Assembly (NCBI RefSeq): GCF_022968135.1
Contig: NZ_JALJRA010000010.1
Span: 1-64,000, forward strand
Direction of reading: 5' to 3'
From: Pseudorhizobium tarimense
GTDB taxonomy: Bacteria; Pseudomonadota; Alphaproteobacteria; Rhizobiales; Rhizobiaceae
Length of the DNA: 64,000 bases
Shown here: piece after piece, positions 29,080 through 38,691 of the stretch
How the letters are laid out: the number at the start of each line of letters is the position of its first letter
Numbering within the stretch: position 1 is the stretch's first letter
The notes under the pieces: generated by a model
Databases searched by the model: none
The model's input: only the letters and a program-made list of their open reading frames with translations
What the model was told of the DNA's origin: nothing
Made by a program: the position numbers and the translations under genes

Positions 29080-30480
29080 ATGAGCACGGAAAAGGACTAC
29101 ATCGTCGCCGACATCGGGCTTGCTGCCTATGGCCGCAAGGAACTCGACATCGCCGAAACCGAAATGCCCGGCCTGATGGCTTGCCGCGAGGAATTTGGTC
29201 AGACGCAGCCGTTGAAGGGCGCACGCATCTCCGGCTCGCTGCACATGACGATCCAGACGGGCGTGCTGATTGAGACGCTGAAGGCCCTTGGTGCTGACGT
29301 TCGCTGGGCGTCCTGCAACATCTTCTCCACCCAGGATCATGCCGCAGCAGCCATCGCTGATGCGGGCATTCCGGTCTTTGCGGTCAAGGGTGAGTCCCTG
29401 ACGGAATACTGGGAGTACACGGACAAGATCTTTCAGTGGGCCGATGGCGGCGTTTCCAACATGATCCTCGATGATGGCGGCGACGCCACCATGTACATCC
29501 TGCTCGGCGCCCGCGCCGAGGCCGGTGAGGACGTACTCTCCAATCCTGGCTCGGAAGAAGAAGAGATCCTGTTCGCGCAGATCAAGAAGCGCCTGCAGGC
29601 TTCGCCTGGCTGGTTCACCAAGCAGCGCGACGCGATCAGGGGCGTCACCGAGGAAACCACTACCGGTGTTCACCGCCTCTATGAACTCAGCAAGAAGGGC
29701 CTGCTGCCCTTCCCGGCCATCAACGTCAACGACTCCGTCACCAAGTCGAAGTTCGACAACAAGTACGGCTGCAAGGAATCGCTCGTCGACGGCATCCGCC
29801 GCGGTACCGACGTGATGATGGCCGGCAAGGTCGCCGTCGTCTGCGGTTACGGGGACGTCGGCAAGGGTTCGGCTGCTTCGCTTCGTGGCGCCGGCGCGCG
29901 CGTCAAGGTCACCGAAGTCGACCCGATCTGCGCCCTGCAGGCTGCCATGGACGGCTTTGAGGTTGTGATGCTTGAGGACGTCGTTTCGTCGGCCGACATC
30001 TTCATCACCACCACCGGCAACAAGGACGTCATCCGCATCGAGCACATGCGCGAGATGAAGGACATGGCGATCGTCGGCAACATCGGCCATTTCGATAACG
30101 AGATTCAGGTTGCCTCTCTACGGAACCTGAAGTGGACCAACATCAAGCCGCAGGTCGACATGATCGAGTTCCCTAAGGGCAACCGCATGATCCTGCTTTC
30201 GGAAGGCCGCCTGCTGAACCTCGGCAACGCCACCGGCCACCCGTCATTCGTGATGTCAGCCTCGTTCACCAACCAGGTGCTGGCCCAGATCGAGCTGTTC
30301 ACGAAGCAGGGCGACTACAAGAACGACGTCTACATCCTGCCCAAGCACCTGGACGAAAAGGTTGCCCGCCTGCACCTGGGCAAGCTCGGCGCGAAGCTCA
30401 CCGAGCTTTCGACAGAACAGGCATCCTATATCGGCGTCTCGCCGCAGGGTCCGTTCAAGGCTGAACACTACAGATACTAA
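29080..30480 (+). CDS. ahcY: Adenosylhomocysteinase
   Basis: The 466 aa NAD-dependent enzyme splits S-adenosylhomocysteine into homocysteine and adenosine, keeping methyltransferases running. Seen are [54 protein letters not shown], the Rossmann [22 protein letters not shown], and the C-terminus PFKAEHYRY whose Lys/Tyr contact NAD. The start ATG 29080 has GGAGAG upstream. A palindromic operator and a terminator flank it. Confidence 0.98.
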   Translation: MSTEKDYIVADIGLAAYGRKELDIAETEMPGLMACREEFGQTQPLKGARISGSLHMTIQTGVLIETLKALGADVRWASCNIFSTQDHAAAAIADAGIPVFAVKGESLTEYWEYTDKIFQWADGGVSNMILDDGGDATMYILLGARAEAGEDVLSNPGSEEEEILFAQIKKRLQASPGWFTKQRDAIRGVTEETTTGVHRLYELSKKGLLPFPAINVNDSVTKSKFDNKYGCKESLVDGIRRGTDVMMAGKVAVVCGYGDVGKGSAASLRGAGARVKVTEVDPICALQAAMDGFEVVMLEDVVSSADIFITTTGNKDVIRIEHMREMKDMAIVGNIGHFDNEIQVASLRNLKWTNIKPQVDMIEFPKGNRMILLSEGRLLNLGNATGHPSFVMSASFTNQVLAQIELFTKQGDYKNDVYILPKHLDEKVARLHLGKLGAKLTELSTEQASYIGVSPQGPFKAEHYRY

Positions 30481-30509
30481 ATCTGGATCATCTATCCACA
30501 AGATATTGT

Positions 30510-30545
30510 AAGTCGCGGTCTTGACGAGGCCGCGACTTCTTTTTT
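30510..30545 (+). terminator. Intrinsic terminator after ahcY
   Basis: A 9 bp perfect stem AAGTCGCGG / CCGCGACTT, with loop about 11 bases, is followed by CTTTTTT. It lies 30 bases after the ahcY stop. Confidence 0.9.
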
Positions 30546-30670
30546 GCCCGCGCACTTTTCGCCGATTCCCTAAGGAAGTATTGTTTCGGATGTCGATTCG
30601 CTCCTGCTTCGGGCAAGGGCGATGTGGGATGTCTTGTCGATGATGCGGCAAAGGACGGAGACAGACCGGG

Positions 30671-33244
30671 ATGTCGGTGAACGAAAAGAACCTCCCTCAG
30701 GAGGCGGCTTCCTGTTGCCAGGCGGTAGCGGACCTGAGCAAGGGGAGCGGTGCTTCAAAGGCCTCTTCAGGTGTGCGCGGCCGCTTGCGGTCCTGCGCGT
30801 CGCTGCGCAGCCTTCTTGCCGGCAGTGCACTCGCCAGCTGTGCCACCGGTGCCCTTGCACAACAGGCTGGTTCTGCTGCGAAGCTCTTCACATCCACAGA
30901 GGTGGTGATTTCCTCAATGGTCGTCGGCGCGCTTGGCGCCACCTTGCTGTCAGTGCTCTGGCTGGTGCGCCAGCGCGGCAACATGGAAGCCGAGACGCAG
31001 GAAATGCGCAGCGCCCTGATTGATGCGCAGCAGCAGATTTCGAAATATCAGGCGCTGATCGCTGACAAGAACCGGCGGATCATCATCTGGGACGGCGCCG
31101 GTTCCAGCCCGGAATTCCTGGGCCAACTGCCGGTGGAAACCGGTGCGCCGCAGCAGGACCGTGAATTTCTTGCCTTCGGCCGCTGGCTTCGCCCGACGTC
31201 GGCAAGCGAACTCGACCGCGCGATCGAAACGCTGCGGGGCGATGCACACAGCTTCGACATGGTGGTCGAGACACATCGGGACGAGATCCTGGAAGTGCAG
31301 GGGCGCGTCTCGGGCGGCAAGGCTTTCGTGCGCTTCATCGCGCTCAACAACCTGCGGGCCGAGCTTGCCGAACTGAAGATCGAACGGGAGCGTCTGCAGG
31401 GCTCGATCACGCTGTTCCATTCGCTGCTCGACGCGATCGAGCAGCCCGTCTGGCGCCGCGACACGACCGGCCGCCTGACCTGGGTCAACCACGCCTATAG
31501 CGACGCCGTCGATGCAACGGCACCGGCGCAGGCGCTGGACGAGGGTCGCGAGTTCCTCGGCACCATTGCACGGGAAGAGATCCGGGCTGCGGTAACCCCG
31601 GCCTCTCCGTTTCATGACCGCATTTCAACCGTCGTTCACGGCAACCGAACGATCTACGACATCGTGGACGTGGTCGCGACCAGTGGCTCCGCCGGCATGG
31701 CCATCGACGTTTCGGAAGCAGAATCGGTACGCGAAGAGTTGAAGCGGACGCTTCGCAGCCACGCGGAAACCCTCGACCATCTCGCAACGCCAGTTGCCAT
31801 CTTCGACCGCGACCGCCGCCTGCAGTTCTACAACCAGGCCTTCGTGACGCTTTGGGGGCTCGGTATCTCCTTCCTCGATTCGCGTCCCGACAACAATGAA
31901 CTGCTTGACCGGCTGCGGGGCGAAAACAAGCTGCCGGAACAGCTCAACTGGCGCAGCTGGAAGGAAGACGCACTGTCGATCTATCAGGCGCTCGATACGA
32001 AGACGGACCTCTGGCACCTGCCAAACGGGCAGACGCTGCGGGTGATCGCTACCGCCCACCCGCAAGGGGGAGCAACCTGGGTCTTCGAGAACCTGACCGA
32101 ACAGGTCGATCTCGAGACGCGCTACAACACTCTTCTGATGGTGCAGGGCGAGACCATCGACCACCTGTCCGAAGGTGTCGCGGTGTTTGGACCGGACGGT
32201 CGGCTGCGCCTCTCCAACCCGGCCTTCCGCGCCCTTTGGGGCGTCACGGCCGAGCAGGCGAAACCCGGCGAGCATATCCGCGCGATCGAGGACGCGTGCG
32301 CGCCATCCTACGACAGGGCCGATGGCTGGCGCCGCTTCGGCCAGATGATCACCAATTTCGACGATGAGCGGCCATCGTTGCAGGGTACGCTGGAGCTCTA
32401 TTCCGGCCTCATCCTTGATTATGCCGTGACCCCGCTGCCGAACGCCCAGACCATGCTGACCTTCGTCGACATGACGGCGAGCGCACGCGCCGAACGAGCT
32501 TTGATGGAGAAGAACGAGGCGCTGCGGCGCGCCGACGAGATCAAGAACGATTTCGTCCAGCACGTGTCATACGAGCTGCGCTCGCCGCTGACCAATATCA
32601 TCGGCTTCACCGATCTGCTGAAGACGCCGGGTATCGGGCCGCTCAACGAGCGGCAGGCGGAGTATGTCGACCATATCTCCACGTCGTCGTCGCTGCTTCT
32701 CACGATCGTCAACGACATCCTCGACCTTGCGACGGTGGATGCCGGCATCATGCAGCTCAACTACGAGGAGATCAGCATCGATGATCTTCTCGACGACGTG
32801 GCTATGCAGATCACAGATCGCCTGCATGAAAACCAGATTACGCTGGAGATCATGGCGCCAAAGGGGCTCGGCTCGATCATCGCCGATCCGCAGAGGCTGA
32901 AGCAGATCCTGCTGAAGCTTCTGACGAACGCCACCAATTTCGCGCCAGAAGGCAGCACCATCACACTGGCCTGCCGGCGCAATGGGGCTGACGTCTTCTT
33001 CGCCGTTTCCGATAGCGGCCCCGGGATTCCGGAGGAGATGCTGAGCAGCGTGTTCAACCGCTTCTCTTCGACCCCGCGCGGCGGCAAGCGTAGCGGAGCG
33101 GGGCTTGGTCTTTCGATTGTCGAAAGCTTCGTGCAACTACACAAAGGCGATATCACGATCGACAGCCGGCCGGGCAGCGGCACGACAGTCACCTGCCGCA
33201 TTCCGAGCGCGGTCACCTTTCATACCATCGCCGCGGCCGAATGA
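30671..33244 (+). CDS. divL: DivL-type PAS sensor kinase with Tyr in place of the H-box His
   Basis: The 857 aa protein has one N-terminal transmembrane helix (VVISSMVVGALGATLLSVLWLV, about residues 78-100), a long coiled or PAS-rich region with at least three PAS-like repeats (around 250, 380 and 505), then a histidine-kinase-like core. The dimerisation helix reads VQHVSYELRSPLTN, so the phospho-acceptor position is Tyr634 rather than His. The HATPase domain is complete (KLLTNATNFAPEG, SDSGPGIP, GAGLGLSIVESF). A tyrosine there is the hallmark of DivL, which steers CckA and thus CtrA phosphorylation in the cell cycle. In Agrobacterium divL also lies by ahcY. It overlaps the tsaE fusion gene by four bases. 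Confidence 0.92.
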   Translation: MSVNEKNLPQEAASCCQAVADLSKGSGASKASSGVRGRLRSCASLRSLLAGSALASCATGALAQQAGSAAKLFTSTEVVISSMVVGALGATLLSVLWLVRQRGNMEAETQEMRSALIDAQQQISKYQALIADKNRRIIIWDGAGSSPEFLGQLPVETGAPQQDREFLAFGRWLRPTSASELDRAIETLRGDAHSFDMVVETHRDEILEVQGRVSGGKAFVRFIALNNLRAELAELKIERERLQGSITLFHSLLDAIEQPVWRRDTTGRLTWVNHAYSDAVDATAPAQALDEGREFLGTIAREEIRAAVTPASPFHDRISTVVHGNRTIYDIVDVVATSGSAGMAIDVSEAESVREELKRTLRSHAETLDHLATPVAIFDRDRRLQFYNQAFVTLWGLGISFLDSRPDNNELLDRLRGENKLPEQLNWRSWKEDALSIYQALDTKTDLWHLPNGQTLRVIATAHPQGGATWVFENLTEQVDLETRYNTLLMVQGETIDHLSEGVAVFGPDGRLRLSNPAFRALWGVTAEQAKPGEHIRAIEDACAPSYDRADGWRRFGQMITNFDDERPSLQGTLELYSGLILDYAVTPLPNAQTMLTFVDMTASARAERALMEKNEALRRADEIKNDFVQHVSYELRSPLTNIIGFTDLLKTPGIGPLNERQAEYVDHISTSSSLLLTIVNDILDLATVDAGIMQLNYEEISIDDLLDDVAMQITDRLHENQITLEIMAPKGLGSIIADPQRLKQILLKLLTNATNFAPEGSTITLACRRNGADVFFAVSDSGPGIPEEMLSSVFNRFSSTPRGGKRSGAGLGLSIVESFVQLHKGDITIDSRPGSGTTVTCRIPSAVTFHTIAAAE

Positions 33245-34764
33245 GCGACAAAACAGCGATCGTTCTCGATCTACCGGACGAGGCATCGACACAGCGGCTG
33301 GGTGAAGATCTTGCGCTGGCTTTGCGGCCGGGCGACTGCCTCGCTCTTTCCGGCGAGCTGGGCACGGGCAAGTCGACGCTGGCACGCGCTCTCCTGCGGG
33401 CGGTTGCCGACGAGGACGAACTCGAGGTCCCCTCGCCCACCTTTACCCTCGTACAGAGCTATGACCTGCGCATCCCGGTCAGCCATTTCGATCTCTACCG
33501 GCTGGCCGATCCATCCGAACTGGACGAACTGGGGCTCGATGAGGCCTTGGCGACAGGCATCTGTCTGGTGGAGTGGCCGGAGATGGCCGAGGAGCTTCTG
33601 CCGGCAAACCGGCTGACGCTGCGGCTGGAGCACCGACAGGATGGGCGGCAGGCGCTGATAGCCGGACCCGGTGCGGTTTTGAGCCGCATCCGGCGATCGC
33701 TCGTCATCCGCCGTACGCTGGAAGGGTGGGGCTATATCGGCGCGAGACGCCGCTATCTGACGGGCGACGCCTCGGTCCGGGCCTACGAAACGGTGACGCC
33801 GCAACACGGAGCTAACCTCATACTGATGGATTGGCCGCGTCAGCCCGGCGGGCCGGCCGTGCTGGACGGAAAGCCTTACCCGAAAGTGGCGCATTTGGCC
33901 GAGGACGCCTACCCCTTCGTGGCGATCTCTCGCTACCTGAGGGATATCAACCTCGCCGCGCCGGATGTTCTGCGGGTCGATTACGAGCAGGGCATCCTCC
34001 TCCTCGAGAACCTCGGCAGCGAAGGCGTCCTCGACGATGAGGGCCACCCGATCGAGGAGCGCTACCGGGAGGCGGTCGTCTGCCTGGGATATCTACACAG
34101 CCATCCGATGCGGCAGGATCTCCCGCTGGATAACGGATACGTCCACCACATTGCAGATTTCGATCCGACCGCGATGAAGATGGAGGCGCGGCTGCTTGTC
34201 GACTGGCACCTGCCGTGGAAGCGGGCAAGCCAGCCGAGCGAGGAGGAACGGCAGGCCTATCTGGCGATCTGGGACGAGCTGATCGTCCAGCTGGCGGATG
34301 CCGAAAGGAACCTTCTCCTGCGGGATTTCCATTCGCCCAACATCATCTGGCGGGCGAACGAGTCGGGCGTGCGGCGAATTGGAATCATCGACTTTCAGGA
34401 TGCGATGATCGGCCCGACCGCCTATGACTTCGCTTCTCTCGTCCAGGATGCGCGGGTGGATATTCCCCCTCGCCTCGCTGAGCAGATGATGCGCGACTAT
34501 GTCGCTCTCCGCCGCTCCTTGGGCCAGTTCGACGAAGCGCGCTTCCGCAAGGCCTTCGCCATCATGTCGGCGCAGCGCAACTGCAAGCTCGCAGGGCTTT
34601 GGGTTCGGCTGATGCAGCGTGACAGCAAGCCACGCTACATGAAGCACATGCCGCGCACCCTTTCCTACCTCGCGCAGGCGCTGCAGCACGAGGCGCTGGC
34701 GCCGCTCCACGCCTGGTGCCTGAAGGCCGGAATAGAGCTACCCGAATCACCGCCCCTGCTTTAG
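33241..34764 (+). CDS. TsaE - AmgK fusion protein
   Basis: The 507 aa protein joins two unrelated domains. Residues 1 to about 155 are TsaE (YjeE), the ATPase of the tRNA t6A37 synthesis complex, with Walker A SGELGTGKSTLARALL, SPTFTLVQSY and HFDLYRL. Residues about 160-505 are an aminoglycoside-phosphotransferase-fold sugar kinase like AmgK, with the catalytic loop LLLRDFHSPNIIW and the metal Asp in IGIIDFQDAMIG. AmgK phosphorylates N-acetylmuramic acid at the anomeric carbon for cell-wall recycling. murU follows at once. I see no frameshift or linker break between the domains. Confidence 0.93.
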   Translation: MSDKTAIVLDLPDEASTQRLGEDLALALRPGDCLALSGELGTGKSTLARALLRAVADEDELEVPSPTFTLVQSYDLRIPVSHFDLYRLADPSELDELGLDEALATGICLVEWPEMAEELLPANRLTLRLEHRQDGRQALIAGPGAVLSRIRRSLVIRRTLEGWGYIGARRRYLTGDASVRAYETVTPQHGANLILMDWPRQPGGPAVLDGKPYPKVAHLAEDAYPFVAISRYLRDINLAAPDVLRVDYEQGILLLENLGSEGVLDDEGHPIEERYREAVVCLGYLHSHPMRQDLPLDNGYVHHIADFDPTAMKMEARLLVDWHLPWKRASQPSEEERQAYLAIWDELIVQLADAERNLLLRDFHSPNIIWRANESGVRRIGIIDFQDAMIGPTAYDFASLVQDARVDIPPRLAEQMMRDYVALRRSLGQFDEARFRKAFAIMSAQRNCKLAGLWVRLMQRDSKPRYMKHMPRTLSYLAQALQHEALAPLHAWCLKAGIELPESPPLL

Positions 34765-34774
34765 AACGCAGGGC

Positions 34775-35503
34775 ATGAAGATCACCCAGGCCATGGTCCT
34801 GGCAGCGGGTCTTGGCACCCGGCTGCGACCGATCACAGACAGCATCCCGAAGCCCCTGGTGCGCGTCGCCGGCAAGCCGATGATCGACTATGCGCTTGAT
34901 GCCCTGGCGGATGCCGGCGTGAAGAAAGCGGCCGTCAACGTCCATCATTTCGCGGAGCAGATGGAGGCGCATCTTCGCCGCTACCCGCGCCTCGACGTCA
35001 TGATTTCCGACGAGCGGGACCGGTTGATGAACTCCGGCGGCGGTCTCGCCAAGGGGATCAAGCTACTCGCCCCAGGCCCTCTTTTCGTGATGAATGCGGA
35101 CCTGTTCTGGATATGCGAGAGGGCTGGCGAAGCCACCAATCTGCAGCGGTTAGCGGATTTCTTCGATCCGGCGACCATGGACATGGCGCTGCTGTGCGTG
35201 CCGCTTGAGCGCACCACCGGCCACAACGGCAAGAAGGACTTCCAACTGGACGGCGCCGGTCGGCTGACGCGCTACAGCGGTGGAGACCAGCCGCTCGTTT
35301 ATGCTGGCGCCATCGCCATGCATTCCTCGCTTCTCGACGACGCGCCCGACGATGCCTTCAACCTCAATCTCTATTTCGACAAGGCGATCGAGCGCGGACG
35401 ACTTTACGGGCTAGTGCTCCAGGGACACTGGCTGACGGTCGGGACGCCGGATGCGCTGGTCGAGGCGGAAGAGGTTCTGTCACGCCTCCACGCCGAGGCG
35501 TGA
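34775..35503 (+). CDS. murU: N-acetylmuramate-1-phosphate uridylyltransferase MurU
   Basis: The 242 aa nucleotidyltransferase has the sugar-nucleotide signature MVLAAGLGTRLRPIT...PKPLVRVAGKPMIDY at its N-terminus and VMNADLFW for metal binding. Placed directly after the AmgK domain, it is most likely MurU, which makes UDP-MurNAc from MurNAc-1-phosphate, bypassing MurA/MurB. A generic sugar-phosphate nucleotidyltransferase role is the alternative. Confidence 0.88.
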   Translation: MKITQAMVLAAGLGTRLRPITDSIPKPLVRVAGKPMIDYALDALADAGVKKAAVNVHHFAEQMEAHLRRYPRLDVMISDERDRLMNSGGGLAKGIKLLAPGPLFVMNADLFWICERAGEATNLQRLADFFDPATMDMALLCVPLERTTGHNGKKDFQLDGAGRLTRYSGGDQPLVYAGAIAMHSSLLDDAPDDAFNLNLYFDKAIERGRLYGLVLQGHWLTVGTPDALVEAEEVLSRLHAEA

Positions 35504-35505
35504 CA

Positions 35506-38500
35506 ATGGACGCCCGCCGGCAGAAGCGGATATTTACCATCCCGCCGGGGACGCCATTTCTCGCGACAGTCGCCGCAGCACTCTGCGACGGGCGCCTGAA
35601 CGATGGCTTCCGGCACAACCCGGACGACCCGCTCTCGCTCGCCAACGTCACGATTTATGTTCCGACGCGACGCTCTGCCCGCGTGCTCCGGTCTGAATTC
35701 GTCGACCTGCTCGGCGGGCGCTCGGCCATCCTGCCGGTGATCAGGCCGCTGGGCGAAACCGACGACGACAGCGGCTATTTCGATCTGGCGACGCCGGAGG
35801 AGATGGATCTCGCCATGCCAATCGGCGGTGTGGCGCGCCTGCTGGAACTCGGCCAGTTGATCCTCGCCTGGCGCAATCGGCTGCCGCAGGTCGTCGTCGA
35901 CATCCATTCCGACTCACCTCTGATCGCACCAGCCAGCCCGGCCGACGCCATATGGCTCGCCCGCTCGCTTGCCGAACTCATCGATTCGGTCGAGACGGAA
36001 GAGCGCGACTGGGCGGATCTGAAGAAACTGCAGACGGCGGAGCATGCGCTCTGGTGGCAGCTGACGGCAGACTTCCTCTCCATCGCCAGCGCCTTCTGGC
36101 CTGCACGCCTGGAAGAGCTCCGTCGATCATCGCCCGCGCGGCATCAGGCGGCCCTGTTGCGGGGAGAAGCACGCCGGATCCTGGAGCGTCCGCACAAGGG
36201 GCCGGTGATCGTCGCCGGCTCCACCGGCTCGGTCCCGGCCGCTGCCGACCTCATCGCGGCGATCTGGGATTTGCCGGAAGGCGCGGTCGTCCTGCCTGGC
36301 CTGGACCTCGACATGCCGGATGACCAGTGGGCTATGATCAGCCAGGAGGCGCCGGACGGCCGCATCGAGCCGTCGAGCCGCAGCCATCCCCAGTTCGGCC
36401 TATCTCGCCTGCTGCGAAAGCTGGGTGTCGCCCGCGAGGAGGTCGAGGTTCTGGATCCGCCCGCTGCCGACCTCCTGTTGCGGAACCGCACACTGTCGCA
36501 GGCGCTAGCGCCCTCGGCGGCAACGGACCAGTGGAGCATCTGGCGGGATGACTCGGAAAAAGGGGCTGCCAGAGCCGCGTTTGCGGACGTCGCCCTGATC
36601 GAGGCCTCCAACGAGCGCGAGGAGGCCGTAGCGATCGCCATCGCTCTTCGCCTGGCGCTGGACGCGCCGGGACAGGACGGACGTGAGTCGCAGGCGGCGC
36701 TGATTACACCTGACCGGGCGCTGGCCCGGCGGGTTACGGCCGAACTGGCCCGCTTCGGCATCACCGCGGACGATACGGCCGGAACACCGCTTTCCGCGAC
36801 GCCGCAGGGCGCGCTAATCCAGCTTCTCCTGCAGGCGACGCTCCGGCCCGGCGATCCGGTGGCGGTGGCGGGGCTTCTCAAGCACCCGCTGATGCGACTC
36901 AGCATGGATCGCGACGCCCTGCGCAACGCTGCAGAGGCCCTGGAACTACTCGCCATGCGTGGCGGTCGGGGGGATATGGACATCTCCACGCTGGAGCCTC
37001 TGGTGGAGGAGCAGAGGGAGGCGCAGCGCGCGGACCGGCATCCGCCGCAGTGGCGGCTTTCCCTGCCGGAGGCGGCTTTCGATCAGGCACTGGATCTCGC
37101 CCGGCGCCTTGCCCGTGCCGTCGAACCCCTGGCCAGCGCCTTCCTGTCCCGCCGGACTGACGGGCGAGGGCTGACGGCGAAGCTCAGCTTGTCCGACTGG
37201 GCAACCCGCACCGGACGGGCGCTCGAAGCGGTGTGCGCAGACGAATGCAACGACCTGTCCCCGCTCTGGTCCGGCGAGGCGGGCGAGCGTCTCTCCTCGC
37301 TGCTCGGCGAAGTCATCGAGACCGATGGACAGATGGAAGCCGACGGGCCGCAATGGATCGACATCGTCCAGGCTCTCGCGACGGGCGAAGCGGTCAAGCC
37401 GCGCTCGCTGAGCCACCCGCGGGTCTTCATCTTCGGGACGCTGGAAGCACGGCTGCAGAACGTCGACACGATGATCCTCGGCGGCCTGAATGAGGGATCT
37501 TGGCCGAGCCAAACCGTCAACAATCCGTTCCTGTCGCGCACGATGAAGACCGACATGGGCCTTGAACCGCCGGAGCGGCGGATCGGGCAGTTGGCACATG
37601 ACTTCATCATGGCGAGCGGCACACGTCGGCTCATCCTGTCGCGCTCGCTGCGACAGGGATCGACACCGACGGTTGCCTCTCGCTGGCTGCAGCGCCTGCT
37701 AGCACTCGGCGGCGAGGATCTGGCGCAGCAGCTGAAGAGCCGCGGCGAGCAGTATCGCCACTGGGCAAGTGCAATCGATGCCGGCGAGAACCAGGCACCC
37801 GCGAAGCGCCCGGCCCCTAAGCCGCCGGCGGATCTGCAGCCGACGAAATATTCCTTCAGCGAAGTCGGGCGGCTGCGGAGGGACCCCTATTCCATCTATG
37901 CCCGCCGCATCCTGAAGCTCCACCCGATCGCGCCTTTCGATGCCGATCCGGGTGCTAGCGAGCGCGGCACGCTCTATCACGCCATTATCGACCGCTACAC
38001 CGGGGAAGGCCATCTGCCGGGCACGCCGGCATCGCAGGAGGCGATGCAGCGGATCATCGACGAGCTCTTCGACGCCGAGCGACTGCCGCCGCATATCGAC
38101 CAGGTCTGGCGCCCGCGTTTCGTTGAAGTCGGCCGCGCCTTCTTACGCTGGGAGGCCAATCGCGCACCCTACATCAAGACGACCGTCACCGAAGCCGGCG
38201 CTGGGTGGGAGGTCCCCGAGGCAGGCATCCGGCTTACGGGGATCGCCGACCGGATCGACATCAAGGGTTCGGGAAGCGCCACCATTATCGACTACAAGAC
38301 CGGATCAAGCCCCACGCCGTCGCAGGCCCGCTCGCTCCTTGACCCGCAGCTTGCTCTGGAGGCCGCGGCCCTGCGTGCCGGTGCCTTCAAGCCCATCGGC
38401 GCCCAAGACGTGGACGAGCTTCTTTATGTCCGGCTGAAGCCCGGCGAACGGTTCAAGGCAGAATGCGTCAACAACGAAGCGGCCAAGAACGGCAAGTCAG

Positions 38501-38691
38501 CGCTCGATCTAGCGGAGGAGTCGATTGGGCAGCTGACGAAATTCGTGGCGGTTCTGCGCAGCGGAGAGACCGGGTTTGCCTCGCGCCTCGTGCCCTTCAT
38601 GCAGGGCGATTATGGCGGCGACTACGACCACCTCGCCCGTGTCGCCGAATGGGCAACAGCGGACGCCGAGGAGGGCGACGCCGATGAATGA
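35506..38691 (+). CDS. addB: AddB, nuclease/helicase-like subunit of AddAB
   Basis: About 1061 aa, the normal size for the alphaproteobacterial AddB. The N-terminal two thirds are a degenerate UvrD-like fold (VTIYVPTRRSARVLRSEF near the start; VFIFGTLEARLQNVDTMILGGLNEGSWP in the middle). The C-terminal RecB-type nuclease shows YSFSEVGRLRRDPYSIYAR, GTLYHAIIDRY and TGIADRIDIK...TIIDYKTGSSP. I choose ATG 35506 with GAGG seven bases upstream; GTG 35500 in the same frame is possible. It works with AddA on double-strand breaks. Confidence 0.96.
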   Translation: MDARRQKRIFTIPPGTPFLATVAAALCDGRLNDGFRHNPDDPLSLANVTIYVPTRRSARVLRSEFVDLLGGRSAILPVIRPLGETDDDSGYFDLATPEEMDLAMPIGGVARLLELGQLILAWRNRLPQVVVDIHSDSPLIAPASPADAIWLARSLAELIDSVETEERDWADLKKLQTAEHALWWQLTADFLSIASAFWPARLEELRRSSPARHQAALLRGEARRILERPHKGPVIVAGSTGSVPAAADLIAAIWDLPEGAVVLPGLDLDMPDDQWAMISQEAPDGRIEPSSRSHPQFGLSRLLRKLGVAREEVEVLDPPAADLLLRNRTLSQALAPSAATDQWSIWRDDSEKGAARAAFADVALIEASNEREEAVAIAIALRLALDAPGQDGRESQAALITPDRALARRVTAELARFGITADDTAGTPLSATPQGALIQLLLQATLRPGDPVAVAGLLKHPLMRLSMDRDALRNAAEALELLAMRGGRGDMDISTLEPLVEEQREAQRADRHPPQWRLSLPEAAFDQALDLARRLARAVEPLASAFLSRRTDGRGLTAKLSLSDWATRTGRALEAVCADECNDLSPLWSGEAGERLSSLLGEVIETDGQMEADGPQWIDIVQALATGEAVKPRSLSHPRVFIFGTLEARLQNVDTMILGGLNEGSWPSQTVNNPFLSRTMKTDMGLEPPERRIGQLAHDFIMASGTRRLILSRSLRQGSTPTVASRWLQRLLALGGEDLAQQLKSRGEQYRHWASAIDAGENQAPAKRPAPKPPADLQPTKYSFSEVGRLRRDPYSIYARRILKLHPIAPFDADPGASERGTLYHAIIDRYTGEGHLPGTPASQEAMQRIIDELFDAERLPPHIDQVWRPRFVEVGRAFLRWEANRAPYIKTTVTEAGAGWEVPEAGIRLTGIADRIDIKGSGSATIIDYKTGSSPTPSQARSLLDPQLALEAAALRAGAFKPIGAQDVDELLYVRLKPGERFKAECVNNEAAKNGKSALDLAEESIGQLTKFVAVLRSGETGFASRLVPFMQGDYGGDYDHLARVAEWATADAEEGDADE

